The translations under genes and the position numbers were made by a program. The notes below the pieces were generated by a model. That model was not told where the DNA came from. It ran no database searches and saw nothing but the letters and a program-made list of their open reading frames with translations. Shown here one piece after another: positions 1 through 9,372 of a DNA stretch of 64,000 nucleotides. The stretch covers positions 217,526 through 281,525 of the forward strand of contig PMFA01000005.1 of the NCBI GenBank assembly GCA_003155915.1, given 5' to 3'. How positions within the stretch are numbered: the stretch's first letter is position 1; each line of letters opens with the position of its first letter. Source of the DNA: Acidimicrobiaceae bacterium (lineage in GTDB: Bacteria; Actinomycetota; Acidimicrobiia; Acidimicrobiales; RAAP-2).

Positions 1-29
1 ATTACGTGGACATTCGCGTGCCCTCGGTC

Positions 30-851
30 CTAGTCGAGGAGACCTTCGGGGTTGGGGTACGCCTCGGCATCACTCGGGAAGTCCCCACTTCGGACGTCCT
101 CGGCGAAATGGCGAATCGCCTCGGTGATCACGGGACCGAGATTGGCGTACTGGCGCACGAACTTCGCCGGTTGGCGGTTCGTCAGTCCCAGCAGGTCGTG
201 AAAGACGAGCACCTGCCCGTCGGTGTCCGGGCCAGCGCCAATTCCAATAGTGGGGATGTCGAGGGACTCGGTGACGCTCTTGCCCACCACGCTCGGCACG
301 CCTTCGATCACGATCGCGAAGACGCCCTCGTCTTGGAGGAGTTGCGCGTCCTCGATCAGCAGCTTGGCGCTCTCCGTGGTCTTCGCCTGGACCCTGAATC
401 CCCCGAACGCCATCACGCTCTGCGGAGTGAGACCAAGGTGGCCCATCACAGGAATTTGAGCGTCGAGCAACGCGCGAACGACACTCTGTCGCACGCGACC
501 GCCTTCGAGCTTCACGCTGTCGGCACCCGCGCGAATGAGCTTCGCGGCGTTGCGAACGCTTTCTCCGAGGTCAACGTGATAGCTCAACCACGGCATGTCG
601 GCGACGACGTGGGCTTCGGGCTTCGCGGCGGCAACGGCGCGCACGTGATGGCACATCTCGTCGATCGTGATGTGCAAGGTGGTCTCCTGGCCAAGCACGA
701 CGTTCGCCATCGAGTCGCCCACAAGGATCAGGTCGACACCGGCCGCCGAGGCCAAACGGGCCCCCGGCTCGTCGTAGGCGGTCACCATCACCAGGGGAAT
801 TGCACCATTTCGACGCTTTCGGACCCGGATCGCCGGGGCACTCAGCGTCAT
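30..851 (-). CDS. panB: 3-methyl-2-oxobutanoate hydroxymethyltransferase (PanB)
   Basis: This cytosolic enzyme transfers a hydroxymethyl group from methylene-tetrahydrofolate to 2-oxoisovalerate, giving ketopantoate for pantothenate and CoA synthesis. The 273-residue product has the family landmarks: VTAYDEPGARLA near the N-terminus, the metal-binding VGDSMANVVLG segment, VKLEGG, and VMGHLGLTPQSV. The length is normal for PanB. The frame stays open further upstream, but the ATG at 851 is preferred because the protein then begins just before the conserved core and its ATG overlaps the stop of the upstream DUF5318 gene by four bases (ATGA), implying translational coupling. Nothing is annotated in the 29 bases beyond its stop. 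Confidence 0.95.
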   Translation of the reverse strand: MTLSAPAIRVRKRRNGAIPLVMVTAYDEPGARLASAAGVDLILVGDSMANVVLGQETTLHITIDEMCHHVRAVAAAKPEAHVVADMPWLSYHVDLGESVRNAAKLIRAGADSVKLEGGRVRQSVVRALLDAQIPVMGHLGLTPQSVMAFGGFRVQAKTTESAKLLIEDAQLLQDEGVFAIVIEGVPSVVGKSVTESLDIPTIGIGAGPDTDGQVLVFHDLLGLTNRQPAKFVRQYANLGPVITEAIRHFAEDVRSGDFPSDAEAYPNPEGLLD

Positions 852-1276
852 TCGCCCACCTCTTGTCGCTCGATCGCGTTCACGCGGCGCGCGCGGCGCG
901 CACCGGCCGACCACTTTCGCACGAGGTGGTGGAACGAACATCCCACGCACACCTCGACGGCGTAACACTGCACCGGCTCTTCGCGTCGCTCCAATTTCAA
1001 CAGTTCCGCGCGCGACGTCGGACAGGTGCCACCCGAGGGCAACCTCGAGCCAAAGACGTACGTCACTTCGACGAGTTCGACGTCACGACAGATAGGACAC
1101 GTCTCGCCGGTCTTTCGTCCGAGGTTCTTCGCCGCGCGCAAGAGTTCGGGGTGCGCGTCGCACACGTCCTCGTAGCGGATGATGCCCGCGGTGACCTTCG
1201 CGAGGAGAGCGTGACGAACGAGCCCGAACTCGACCACCGCTCCGTTTGCGGTACTCGTGCGGAAGCGCTTATCCAT
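848..1276 (-). CDS. DUF5318 family protein
   Basis: This small cytosolic protein of 142 residues has no known function. It matches the actinobacterial DUF5318 family: the VEFGLVRHALLAKVTAG start region, CDAHPELLRAAKNLG, a CPIC pair, VTYVFGSRLPSGG, and a CVGCSFHHLVRKW ending. The two C-x2-C pairs (CPIC and CVGC) could bind zinc, which is inference. The ATG at 1276 gives the family-like N-terminus; ten further residues are possible upstream. It overlaps panB by four bases, so the two genes form a unit transcribed away from the PadR gene. Confidence 0.8.
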   Translation of the reverse strand: MDKRFRTSTANGAVVEFGLVRHALLAKVTAGIIRYEDVCDAHPELLRAAKNLGRKTGETCPICRDVELVEVTYVFGSRLPSGGTCPTSRAELLKLERREEPVQCYAVEVCVGCSFHHLVRKWSAGARRARRVNAIERQEVGE

Positions 1277-1328
1277 TAGGGGTGACCTTACACACCTTTG
1301 TTTCATTGGGAAATGACACCACTGTACG

Positions 1329-1342
1329 TTCGATATATCGAA
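1329..1342. promoter_or_regulatory. Palindromic operator candidate for the PadR regulator
   Basis: TTCGATATATCGAA is a perfect 14-bp palindrome ending 17 bases before the GTG start of the PadR gene and lying in the divergent space with the DUF5318-panB unit. PadR proteins bind dyad sites of this kind and often regulate their own genes. The palindrome is seen; the binding is inferred. Confidence 0.5.
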
Positions 1343-1359
1343 GTGATATTATATTTCGC

Positions 1360-1971
1360 GTGTTAGACATTGCCATCCTGGGTCTGCTCATGGACCGCGA
1401 CCACCACGGTTACGAGATACGCACACAACTGCGCGACCGACTCGGTGTTTGGGCGAATGTTTCCTTCGGTTCGATCTATCCGGCACTCGCGCGCTTAGAG
1501 CGTCAGGGCTGCGTGGAAGCGGTCACCTCGAGTGAGACTCGACTGAGCTCGCTCTCCACCGGTTCGCTCTCTGGTGAGCGCGCGTCATTGCGTTCACTTC
1601 GCACGACGACGGGACTCGGACGCCGCGGCCGAAAGGTCTATCGCATCACCGAGCGAGGTCGTCGTGACTTCGTCTCCATGCTCGCCGACCCGGCGACGCT
1701 CGATGACGGCAAGAACTTCTCGTTGCGCATGGCCCTCGCCCAGTACCTGAACCCGAACGCTCGGGTCGGGCTGCTCGAGCGTCGCCGTGGCGACCTCATT
1801 GCTCGCCTGGCCGAAGTCCGGGTCGGGGCGAACAACGAACTACTCGACCCCTACGCGCGCGGCGTCATGGAGCACGCGGCCCAGGGTGTCGAGCTGGACC
1901 TCGCGTGGATTGACGGTTTGTTGTCCGCCGAACGTAGTAATCAAGAGTCCTTCGCGCACGACGCGAAGTAG
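1360..1971 (+). CDS. PadR family transcriptional regulator next to ino1
   Basis: A winged-helix DNA-binding protein of about 203 residues. The N-terminal domain (LDIAILGLLMDRDHHGYEI, then FGSIYPALARLERQG and RKVYRITERG) is PadR-type, and the C-terminal helices (LLERRRGDLIARL to WIDGLLSAER) form the dimerisation region. A mycobacterial PadR protein (Rv0047c) sits beside ino1 in the same way, so control of inositol phosphate synthesis is likely. The GTG at 1360 places the start directly before the conserved domain; earlier in-frame starts would run through the palindrome at 1329-1342. Residues about 57-82 are a Ser/Leu/Arg/Thr-rich insertion in the wing, absent from typical members. ino1 follows 12 bases after the stop. 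Confidence 0.85.
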   Translation: MLDIAILGLLMDRDHHGYEIRTQLRDRLGVWANVSFGSIYPALARLERQGCVEAVTSSETRLSSLSTGSLSGERASLRSLRTTTGLGRRGRKVYRITERGRRDFVSMLADPATLDDGKNFSLRMALAQYLNPNARVGLLERRRGDLIARLAEVRVGANNELLDPYARGVMEHAAQGVELDLAWIDGLLSAERSNQESFAHDAK

Positions 1972-1983
1972 GAAAGGAGAGCC

Positions 1984-3075
1984 ATGGAGAAGATTCGCGT
2001 GGCCATTGCGGGCGTCGGAAACTGCGCCAGTTCACTCATCCAGGGCGTTACCTACTACCGCGACGCCAATCCCGCCGACGACGTGCCCGGTCTCATGCAC
2101 GTGATGCTCGGGGATTATCACGTCAGCGACATCGAGTTCGTCGCCGCCTTCGACGTCGACGCCTCCAAAGTCGGCAGCGACCTCGCAAAGGCCATCGAAG
2201 GCGGTCAGAACAACACGATCAAGTTCGCCGACGTTCCGACGTTGGGTGTCACCGTGCAACGTGGCCCGACCATGGACGGACTCAACAAGTACTACCGCGC
2301 CGCGATCGAGGAGTCTCCTTACGAGCCCGTGGATGTCGTACGCGCCCTTCGCGACTCGCGCGCCCAAGTCTTCGTCTCGTACCTTCCCGTTGGCTCCGAG
2401 GATGCCCAGCGCTTTTACGCGCAATGTGCGCTTGATGCGGGCGTCGCCTTCGTGAACGCCATCCCAGTGTTCATTGCCTCGGACCCCGTGTGGGCCCAGA
2501 AGTTCACCGACGCCAAGTTGCCCATCATCGGTGACGACATCAAGAGCCAACTCGGCGCGACGATCGTCCACCGCGTCTTGGCGCGCCTCTTCGAGGACCG
2601 CGGACTGACCCTGGACCACACGTACCAGTTGAACGTCGGCGGCAACATGGACTTCAAGAACATGCTCGAGCGCGAACGCCTCGAGTCCAAGAAAATCTCC
2701 AAGACCCAAGCCGTCACGTCGCAACTCGAGATCTCCAACATGGATCCCGACGACGTGCACATCGGACCAAGCGACCACGTGCCGTGGCTCCACGACCGCA
2801 AGTGGGCCTACATCCGCATGGAAGGCCGCAACTTCGGTGACGTGCCACTCAACGTCGAGCTCAAGCTCGAAGTGTGGGACTCGCCCAACTCCGCCGGCGT
2901 CATCATCGACGCCGTGCGCTGCGCGAAGATCGCCCTGGACCGCGGCATCGGAGGCCCGATCATCGGACCATCGGCGTACTTCATGAAGTCACCGCCGATC
3001 CAGTACCACGATGACATCGCGCACAACATGGTCGAAGAGTTCGCCGAGGGTGCCGAGAACCCGGTCTGGCCGTAA
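1984..3075 (+). CDS. ino1: myo-inositol-1-phosphate synthase
   Basis: This NAD-dependent enzyme isomerises glucose 6-phosphate to inositol 1-phosphate, the precursor of mycothiol and phosphatidylinositol lipids. The 363-residue product has the actinobacterial-type sequence: the N-terminal nucleotide-binding [16 protein letters not shown], the [13 protein letters not shown] segment, [12 protein letters not shown] near the active site and the [13 protein letters not shown] region. Length matches the short actinobacterial form rather than the eukaryotic one. AGGAAAGGAGA precedes the ATG at good spacing. Mycothiol use in this genome is also suggested by the mycothiol-dependent-isomerase-like gene at 39720. 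Confidence 0.95.
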   Translation: MEKIRVAIAGVGNCASSLIQGVTYYRDANPADDVPGLMHVMLGDYHVSDIEFVAAFDVDASKVGSDLAKAIEGGQNNTIKFADVPTLGVTVQRGPTMDGLNKYYRAAIEESPYEPVDVVRALRDSRAQVFVSYLPVGSEDAQRFYAQCALDAGVAFVNAIPVFIASDPVWAQKFTDAKLPIIGDDIKSQLGATIVHRVLARLFEDRGLTLDHTYQLNVGGNMDFKNMLERERLESKKISKTQAVTSQLEISNMDPDDVHIGPSDHVPWLHDRKWAYIRMEGRNFGDVPLNVELKLEVWDSPNSAGVIIDAVRCAKIALDRGIGGPIIGPSAYFMKSPPIQYHDDIAHNMVEEFAEGAENPVWP

Positions 3076-3139
3076 GTAACTCCGGTCTCGGTTTCGAACT
3101 TAACTGGTTCGACGCGACTGACTAACAACTACTGCGCCG

Positions 3140-4564
3140 CTATTGTTCCTCTTCAGCCCACCATTCGCGAAGTCGAACCGCCGCCTCTTGTGGCGTGATC
3201 TCGCCTTCGTCGAGTCGAATCTCCATCAGAAATTCGAGCGCGCGTCCGACTGCCGGACTCGGCGCGATGTTCAACAGTTCCATCACCGCCACGCCATCGA
3301 GGGCCGGGCGGAGCCGTTCGAGGTCTTCGCGTTCGCGCAGTTCGGCGATTCGAATCTCTAGTTCGTCCATGCGCTTGGCAAGTTCTGCGGCCTTGCGCGC
3401 GTTGCGCGTGGTGCAGTCACACCTCGTCAACTCGTTCAGCTCCTCGAGCAGTGGTCCGGCGTCGCGCACGTAGCGCCGCACGGCCTTGTCGGACCACCCC
3501 AACTTGTACGTGTGAAAGCGCAGGTGCAGCTCGACGAGGACGCTGACGTCGTCGATCATCTCCTGTGAGTAGCGCAGGGCCATCATGCGCTTACGCGTCA
3601 TCTTGGCGCCCACGACCTCGTGAAACCGGAAGGTCACGCCCTCTTCGGTGATGGCGCGCGTGGCCGGTTTCCCTATGTCGTGGAAAAGGGCGGCGAGACG
3701 CAGCACCAGATGGGGCGACGTCTTGTCGACGACTGCCCAGGTGTGTCCGAGCACGTCCTTATGACGATGGATCGGGTCTTGTTCGAGCTGTAATTTGGGC
3801 AGTTCCGGAAAGAAATATTCGGCGAGACCGGTGCGAACGATGAAGTCCAGTCCCACCGAGGGCGCGTCACTCATCATCAACAGGTCCAGCTCACCGCGGA
3901 TCCGCTCGGGCGACACCTTGGTCAGACGATCGGCCATCTTGATGGTCGCGGCTTCGATCGCGGAATCGATCTGAAGTGAGAATCGAGCGGCGAATCGAGC
4001 GGCGCGCAACATTCGCAAAGGGTCATCACTGAAGAGGATCTCGGGATCGATCGGCGTACGCAGCACGCGCTCGTGGAGATCGTTGAAGCCGTCGTAGAAG
4101 TCGAAGAGGGTCTGCACGCCCGGCGTCGCCGACTCGATCGCGACGACGTCGAGGGCGAGCGCGTTGATCGTGAAATCGCGTCGACTGAGATCGGCCTCGA
4201 GCGAGTCGCCCCATTCCACGGCCGGTTTACGAGAGTGGTCGACGTACGCCTCGGAGCGGAACGTGGTGATCTCGATCTTGATGCCGCTGGTGCGAAGCAG
4301 TCCGCCGATCGTCCCGAAGGCCCGGCCCTGCTCCCACAGCGACGTGCACAGCGGCGTCATGAGCGCCACGATGTCGTCCGGGCGCGCGTTGGTCGTGAAA
4401 TCGATCTCGAAATCCTCGTCGCGCTCCTGGCCCAAGATTGCGTCGCGCACCGAGCCCCCCACGGCGTAGAGGGAGAAGCCCGCGTCGGCGAAGGCGCGGG
4501 CCACGGGACTCGACAAATGAGCGAGATCGCTGAGTCGGTCGTGGACTTGATCGAAGGAAGTCAC
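3140..4564 (-). CDS. pcnA: CCA tRNA nucleotidyltransferase / poly(A) polymerase family, with HD domain
   Basis: The enzyme adds or repairs the 3' CCA of tRNAs. Visible landmarks in the 474-residue product are the nucleotidyltransferase LYAVGGSVRDAILG, the acidic catalytic DEDFEIDF, RRDFTINALALDV, the DPLRMLRAARFAARF head-neck segment, and a C-terminal HD domain (LAALFHDIGKPATR). It heads the conserved origin-left block, as in mycobacteria. The frame is open to 4657, but that start would overlap the divergent gene at 4624. The GTG at 4564 is chosen because homology begins just after it and it leaves a 59-base divergent promoter region. No clear Shine-Dalgarno decides it. Confidence 0.9.
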   Translation of the reverse strand: MTSFDQVHDRLSDLAHLSSPVARAFADAGFSLYAVGGSVRDAILGQERDEDFEIDFTTNARPDDIVALMTPLCTSLWEQGRAFGTIGGLLRTSGIKIEITTFRSEAYVDHSRKPAVEWGDSLEADLSRRDFTINALALDVVAIESATPGVQTLFDFYDGFNDLHERVLRTPIDPEILFSDDPLRMLRAARFAARFSLQIDSAIEAATIKMADRLTKVSPERIRGELDLLMMSDAPSVGLDFIVRTGLAEYFFPELPKLQLEQDPIHRHKDVLGHTWAVVDKTSPHLVLRLAALFHDIGKPATRAITEEGVTFRFHEVVGAKMTRKRMMALRYSQEMIDDVSVLVELHLRFHTYKLGWSDKAVRRYVRDAGPLLEELNELTRCDCTTRNARKAAELAKRMDELEIRIAELREREDLERLRPALDGVAVMELLNIAPSPAVGRALEFLMEIRLDEGEITPQEAAVRLREWWAEEEQ

Positions 4565-4623
4565 TGCGAACGAGGATAGGTGGCGCCCGACTTCACGGTC
4601 GCACGAAGGTAGATTGTGAAAGC

Positions 4624-6579
4624 ATGTTCCACCGATTTTCAACCTGGTGGCGGGCACTCAGCGTCGTACTTCTCTGCCTCGCAACGATGGCGTGGCCCAC
4701 GGCCGCGCGCGCAGGAACGACGCCCTCCTTCACACTTCTGCACCAGGACGCCGTGGCGACCGTGACGGCCAAGGGCACCTCGCACTTCGCCCTTTCGCTT
4801 TCGACGTCGCCCGCGAGTACCCCTTCGCGCGCACGGGTCACGATCTATCCCCGCGTCATCGATCGCTCCCAGCTCGCTCCGATCGTCGCCGGCATCGGCA
4901 CGACGCAAAAACCACTCGGCACGACCAGCGCTTTTACGCTCAAATGCGAGACCCACGGCCAATACAAGTTCACGGTCAACCTCTATTCGAGACGGCCCGA
5001 AGCCTCGCGTCGCACGTGCGCGCCGGCGCCGCGCCTGCACTTCCCCTGCCCGGCGCTGCGCTGTGACGGGGTCTATCCGATTCGCATCGAAGTGACGACG
5101 AACGCGACAACGACGATGCAGTGGTCACTCCTCGCCGTCCAGTCCACGCCGGTCGAGGAGCCGCTGCGCGTCGAACTCGTTGAAACGATGGACCCGAATG
5201 CCTGGATTCACGCGAAACGCTCCATCGCCGTACTGCATCTCCTCGCGCGCCACCCCTCGTCGGCGATCTCGTTGAGTGCGGACTATCGCACGCTCGACAC
5301 CGTCGCTCAGCCGGGGTCACTGAACACGCTCTTTCACACGGCACTGCGCGAGGCGTTCGTCAGTCCCCTGCACGAGGCGGTCAACGCGCCACCGGCGAAC
5401 ATCGACTTCGGCGGCTTGGCGGCCCACGGCTTCGGCGACGAGGTGCGACAACAACTCGGTCTCTCGGCGACCCTCTTGAAGAGCCTGACCGGTCGCGACA
5501 CCGACAGCCCGGTACTTCTCAACGGCACCCCGTCGCCGCAAAGCCTGCGAGCGCTGAAGCGCGCCGGGATCAGAGACGTCGTGCTGCCCGAAGCCGACCT
5601 CAGCGTCGCCCCGTCGACGACGCTCTATTGGGGGGCGCCGTTTCACGTTGCGGGCGCGGGCGGGATCACCGCGCTGAGCACCGATGGTCCACTGTCCACC
5701 CTCTTCGCTGACACTTCGATCGGTGCGGGCCGACGAGCGGCGCTCACGTTGGGGACCTTGGCGTTCCTACACTTCGAGGCCCCGGACGCCGAGGCCCCTC
5801 GCGCCGTCGTCATCGTCGCGCCGATCTCCCAGACCTCCGTGGCCATTTTGAAGGACGTCCTCAACGGCTTCGCCAGCAACCCCTTCATCACCCTCGCCAC
5901 GCTCACGCCTTCGTTCGCCGACGACCTCGTCGCCACCAACGGCGCGCCGGCCGCGCGGTCCATGATCAACCCCGTCGTCCACACGACGTGGACCTCACAC
6001 AACATCACGTCCCTGAGCACTCTGGTCGTCGAAGTGAACTCCTACGCGCCGGCTCTACGCTCCACCAACATCGGCAACGACCTCACCGTCGCCATGGAGG
6101 CGTCAGAGATCACCGGGACGCCCAGTGCGCGCCAGAGCGCGATTAACGCCGCCACGAACGCGCTCAAGGGTCAGCTGGGTAATTTCTCAGTGGATCCGAG
6201 CACCATCACGCTCGCCGGGTCCGGTACATCGATTCCCATCACCTTGACCAATCACGCGCCGTACACGGTCATGGCCGACGTCCATCTGGTGACCAACCAG
6301 ATCACGTTTCCCAAGGGCGATGACGTACCCGTGTCCTTGAACGCGCCCACGAAGTCGGTGCGCGTCGCCACGTCGAGTCACACCGGCAGCAGTTTGACCT
6401 TGCAGGTCATCGTCACTACGCCGAACAACCGTCTGGTCCTGGCACGCGCCGCCATCCAAGTCCGGATCGCGGGGACCTCGATCGTCGGATACTTCTTGAC
6501 CATCGCGTCGCTGCTCGTGCTCGCCTATTGGTGGTTGCGTACGGTTCGAAAACGACCTAAGGGCCGTCACGCCCGATGA
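4624..6579 (+). CDS. Secreted/membrane-anchored DUF6049-like protein (Rv3909 position)
   Basis: A 651-residue exported protein of unknown function. It has an N-terminal signal sequence (hydrophobic LSVVLLCLATMAWPTAARA), a long extracytoplasmic region, and a C-terminal membrane anchor (SIVGYFLTIASLLVLAYWW) followed by a basic tail. Its place between pcnA and murJ and its topology match the actinobacterial DUF6049 proteins such as Rv3909. Its stop overlaps the murJ start (ATGA), which suggests that the two proteins are made together and that it acts in envelope assembly; that role is inference. Family assignment rests on position and topology more than on motifs. Confidence 0.8.
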   Translation: MFHRFSTWWRALSVVLLCLATMAWPTAARAGTTPSFTLLHQDAVATVTAKGTSHFALSLSTSPASTPSRARVTIYPRVIDRSQLAPIVAGIGTTQKPLGTTSAFTLKCETHGQYKFTVNLYSRRPEASRRTCAPAPRLHFPCPALRCDGVYPIRIEVTTNATTTMQWSLLAVQSTPVEEPLRVELVETMDPNAWIHAKRSIAVLHLLARHPSSAISLSADYRTLDTVAQPGSLNTLFHTALREAFVSPLHEAVNAPPANIDFGGLAAHGFGDEVRQQLGLSATLLKSLTGRDTDSPVLLNGTPSPQSLRALKRAGIRDVVLPEADLSVAPSTTLYWGAPFHVAGAGGITALSTDGPLSTLFADTSIGAGRRAALTLGTLAFLHFEAPDAEAPRAVVIVAPISQTSVAILKDVLNGFASNPFITLATLTPSFADDLVATNGAPAARSMINPVVHTTWTSHNITSLSTLVVEVNSYAPALRSTNIGNDLTVAMEASEITGTPSARQSAINAATNALKGQLGNFSVDPSTITLAGSGTSIPITLTNHAPYTVMADVHLVTNQITFPKGDDVPVSLNAPTKSVRVATSSHTGSSLTLQVIVTTPNNRLVLARAAIQVRIAGTSIVGYFLTIASLLVLAYWWLRTVRKRPKGRHAR

Positions 6580-8174
6580 GTTCGACGTCGACGCACAGTT
6601 CGCGCGTCGTTTCCATGGCGAGCGGCACGATGGTGTCGCGACTGACCGGACTCTTTCGAGTGCTCGTGTTGGCGTGGGTCCTCGGCTTCACCCCCATCGC
6701 CGACTCGTTCAACCTCGCCAACACCGTGCCGAACATGCTCTTCGACCTGGTGCTCGGTGGCGTCGCGGGCGCGACGTTCATCCCGGTGTTCGTGGAACGA
6801 CTCGCGCTCGACGGCGAGCGCCGAGCGTGGAAATCGATCTCGAACGTGGTCACCGGCGCCATCATCGTCCTCGCCGGAGCGTCGTTGATCGCGTGGTTCT
6901 GCGCTCCGTGGATAATCGACGGCTTCACGGCCTTTCGCGACTCGAAAACCACTGCGTCGTTGATGGTCCTCGCCCAACAACGCGCCGTCGCGACCGATCT
7001 TCTGCGTTGGTTCGTTCCACAGATCTTCTTCTACGGCGTTATCGGCGTCGCGACGTCGCTCCTTAACATTCGCAATCGCTTCGGCGTCGCGGCGTGGGTC
7101 CCCGTCGCCAACAACATCGTCTGCATCGGCGTACTCATCTGGTTCCACCTCGTCGACCCCACACCGATGCTCTCGACGCTGAGCGGCTCGACCGACCTGA
7201 TGTGGCTGGGACTTGGCACGACGTTGGGCGTCGCGGTGCAGTTCCTCTGTCTCTTGCCCTCGCTCTTTCGCAGTGACCTCTGGCGACTCACATTCCGCTT
7301 CAATCTGAAGGATCCTGCACTACGCGCCGTGGGTCGTCTCGGTAGCTGGACGTTGCTGGTCGTGCTGCTCAATCAGTTGTCGCTCTTCGTCGTGCTGGCC
7401 TTCGCCTTCGGCGTCGGCGGCGACGGGCCGGTCAGCGCCTACACCTACGGCTGGTCGTTCATGCAGATGCCCTACGCCGTCGTGGTCGTCTCGGTGCTCG
7501 GTGTCCTCACGCCGCAACTCGCTGGCATGTCGACCGCCGCCAACATCGAAGGGTTGAGCGAGCGACTGCGATTCGGACTTCGACAGTCGCTCGTCATCAT
7601 CATCCCGTGCACGCTCGTGCTCCTGGTGCTCGCGCAGCCGATCGTCTCGATACTGGTGAAGCACTTCAACGCGAGTCACCGGTGGGACGTCGGAACTGTG
7701 CTCGCCGTGCTCGCGGCCGGACTGCCCGGCTTCACGATCTTTCAACTTTGTGTGCGCGGCCTGCAGTCGATGCAACGTGCGCGCGAGGTCTTCTATCTCT
7801 ACGCGTTTCAAAATGTGCTGACCATTGCCTTGTGCATCGCCATCGGTCGCCACTCGATCGCTGAGTTGACCGCGAGTGTCTCCATCGCCTACAGCGCCGC
7901 CGCCGTGGTGGCCCTCTTCGCGCTCGCTCGTCACCGCGTCACCATCGCGTCGGTCATCTGGTCGCGGCACGTGCGACGGAGCCTGGGCGCCTCGCTCGTC
8001 ATGGCGCTCGTCATGGCGCTCGTCTACGCCGGACCGACGTGGAATCGCGGGATCGGACTACTCACCCGATTCTCCTTCGCGGTCGTGGCGGGGCTGGGCG
8101 CCTACGCGCTCGTCGTCGTGATACTCCAGCACCGCGTTACGCGCGTCGGGGCGAAAGATGCAAGGCTGAACTAG
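6576..8174 (+). CDS. murJ: Lipid II flippase MurJ (MviN)
   Basis: A polytopic inner-membrane protein of 532 residues in the MOP superfamily, predicted to flip lipid II for peptidoglycan synthesis. The N-terminus carries the characteristic MASGTMVSRLTGLFRVLVLA and the NTVPNMLFDLVLGG segment, and the hydrophobic pattern fits about 14 membrane helices. It is close to the core MurJ length and lacks the long C-terminal extension of mycobacterial Rv3910. It overlaps the upstream gene by four bases. degV follows 14 bases after the stop, where mycobacteria carry sigM instead. Confidence 0.92.
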   Translation: MSSTSTHSSRVVSMASGTMVSRLTGLFRVLVLAWVLGFTPIADSFNLANTVPNMLFDLVLGGVAGATFIPVFVERLALDGERRAWKSISNVVTGAIIVLAGASLIAWFCAPWIIDGFTAFRDSKTTASLMVLAQQRAVATDLLRWFVPQIFFYGVIGVATSLLNIRNRFGVAAWVPVANNIVCIGVLIWFHLVDPTPMLSTLSGSTDLMWLGLGTTLGVAVQFLCLLPSLFRSDLWRLTFRFNLKDPALRAVGRLGSWTLLVVLLNQLSLFVVLAFAFGVGGDGPVSAYTYGWSFMQMPYAVVVVSVLGVLTPQLAGMSTAANIEGLSERLRFGLRQSLVIIIPCTLVLLVLAQPIVSILVKHFNASHRWDVGTVLAVLAAGLPGFTIFQLCVRGLQSMQRAREVFYLYAFQNVLTIALCIAIGRHSIAELTASVSIAYSAAAVVALFALARHRVTIASVIWSRHVRRSLGASLVMALVMALVYAGPTWNRGIGLLTRFSFAVVAGLGAYALVVVILQHRVTRVGAKDARLN

Positions 8175-8188
8175 TTCAAGGGGGGGCC

Positions 8189-9028
8189 ATGGCTCGAATT
8201 CGCGTAGTAACCGACAGTGCGTGTGACATTCCAGAAGAGGTCGCGCGTCGCCTCAACATCGACATCGTCTCACTCAGCATCCGTTTCGGTGACGAGGAAT
8301 TCACCGATCGCCTCGATCTCACACCGGAAGCGTTTTGGGCGAAGTGCAAGGCCAGCAAGACACTTCCGGAGACAGCGGCGCCGTCGCCCGGCGCTTTTCA
8401 GGCCGCGTACGAACGGGCGAAGGCCGACAACTGCGACGGCGTCATCGTGCTCACGTTGTCGGCGTTGCTGTCGGCGACGAACCAGTCGGCGGTCCTCGGC
8501 TCCGAGGCCGTGGCCGGTGCCTTGGCCGTTCGCGTCATCGACACCAAGGCCGTCTCGATGGCGCAGGGCCTTCTCGTGATCGACGTGGCCGAGCTGGCCG
8601 CGACCGGCGCCGACCTCGACCAATTGGTCGCGCACGCCGAGTCACTGGTCGCCAAGGTCGGCGTCGTCGCGATGCTCGACACGCTCGAACACCTCATCAA
8701 GGGCGGACGCGTCGGAGGTGCTCGCGCTCTGCTCGGACAGGTGCTCTCGATCAAGCCGTTGCTCGAATTGAAAGACGGTGTCGTCGCCGAGGCCGGACGT
8801 CAGCGAACTCGCTCCAAGGCATTGGTGGCGATCGCCGAGGTCGTCAAGTCCCACGCGCCGCTCAAACGCCTGGCGCTCGTTCACGGCGCGTCGAGCGAGG
8901 TCGCCGCCCTGGAGGCACTGGTGGCCGACATCGACACGCAGAACGCGATCATCGTCACCGACATGGGTCCGGTCGTGGGCGCGCACGGCGGCCCGGGGAT
9001 CATTGGACTGTGTTGGATTGAGGTCTAG
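8189..9028 (+). CDS. DegV family fatty-acid-binding protein
   Basis: A 279-residue cytosolic protein of the DegV family, whose members bind a fatty acid; some serve fatty acid kinases. Landmarks are RVVTDSACDIPEEVARR at the N-terminus, the SPGAFQAAYERA segment, IDTKAVSMAQGLLV, and LIKGGRVGGARALLGQVLSIKP. The ATG at 8189 is chosen because AAGGGGGGG lies a few bases upstream; the open frame extends back over the end of murJ. It shares orientation with murJ and trxB and is probably cotranscribed. Confidence 0.9.
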   Translation: MARIRVVTDSACDIPEEVARRLNIDIVSLSIRFGDEEFTDRLDLTPEAFWAKCKASKTLPETAAPSPGAFQAAYERAKADNCDGVIVLTLSALLSATNQSAVLGSEAVAGALAVRVIDTKAVSMAQGLLVIDVAELAATGADLDQLVAHAESLVAKVGVVAMLDTLEHLIKGGRVGGARALLGQVLSIKPLLELKDGVVAEAGRQRTRSKALVAIAEVVKSHAPLKRLALVHGASSEVAALEALVADIDTQNAIIVTDMGPVVGAHGGPGIIGLCWIEV

Positions 9029-9054
9029 GCGCCCCACACAGGTAAGTTGTTCCC

Positions 9055-9372
9055 GTGAACGAAGCGAAGAAACCCAGCGACGGCGACTTTGTCGACAAGG
9101 CGCTCTTTCAGTTCGACCACGTCCTGGACGTCGTCCACGACCGGGTGCTTCGCCCGATCCTGCTGGCCGGTCGAGCGCTCGCCTACGGACTCATCATCCT
9201 CTTCGCCGCGCTGTTCCTTATTGGGGCGTTGCTCATCGGACTCATCCGCTTCATCGACATCTACTGCTTCGCCGGACGTGAGTACCTCAGTTACGTCTCG
9301 GTCGGGGCCATCTCGCTCGTCGCGGGACTGATCATCTGGCGCAAGCGTCGTCCAGTCAACCTGAGGAAGTAA
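9055..9372 (+). CDS. Small two-helix membrane protein, unknown function
   Basis: A 105-residue protein starting with GTG. After a charged, soluble N-terminal third come two hydrophobic helices ([20 protein letters not shown] and [16 protein letters not shown]) and a basic C-terminus. No family is recognised. The stop overlaps the trxB start by one base (TAATG), so translation of the two is probably coupled. Its position in the block suggests an envelope or redox-linked accessory, but this is only contextual. Confidence 0.75.
   Translation: MNEAKKPSDGDFVDKALFQFDHVLDVVHDRVLRPILLAGRALAYGLIILFAALFLIGALLIGLIRFIDIYCFAGREYLSYVSVGAISLVAGLIIWRKRRPVNLRK

Noticed and set aside
6-965. Open frame of 319 codons opposite panB
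   Set aside because: Antisense of panB; the panB strand shows clear family motifs while this one shows none.
2032-2793. Open frame of 253 codons opposite ino1
   Set aside because: Antisense of a conserved enzyme; no family features and no ribosome site.
4073-4579. Open frame of 168 codons opposite pcnA
   Set aside because: It is the antisense shadow of a well-supported gene, with no recognisable domain and the charged, low-complexity look of GC-rich antisense frames.
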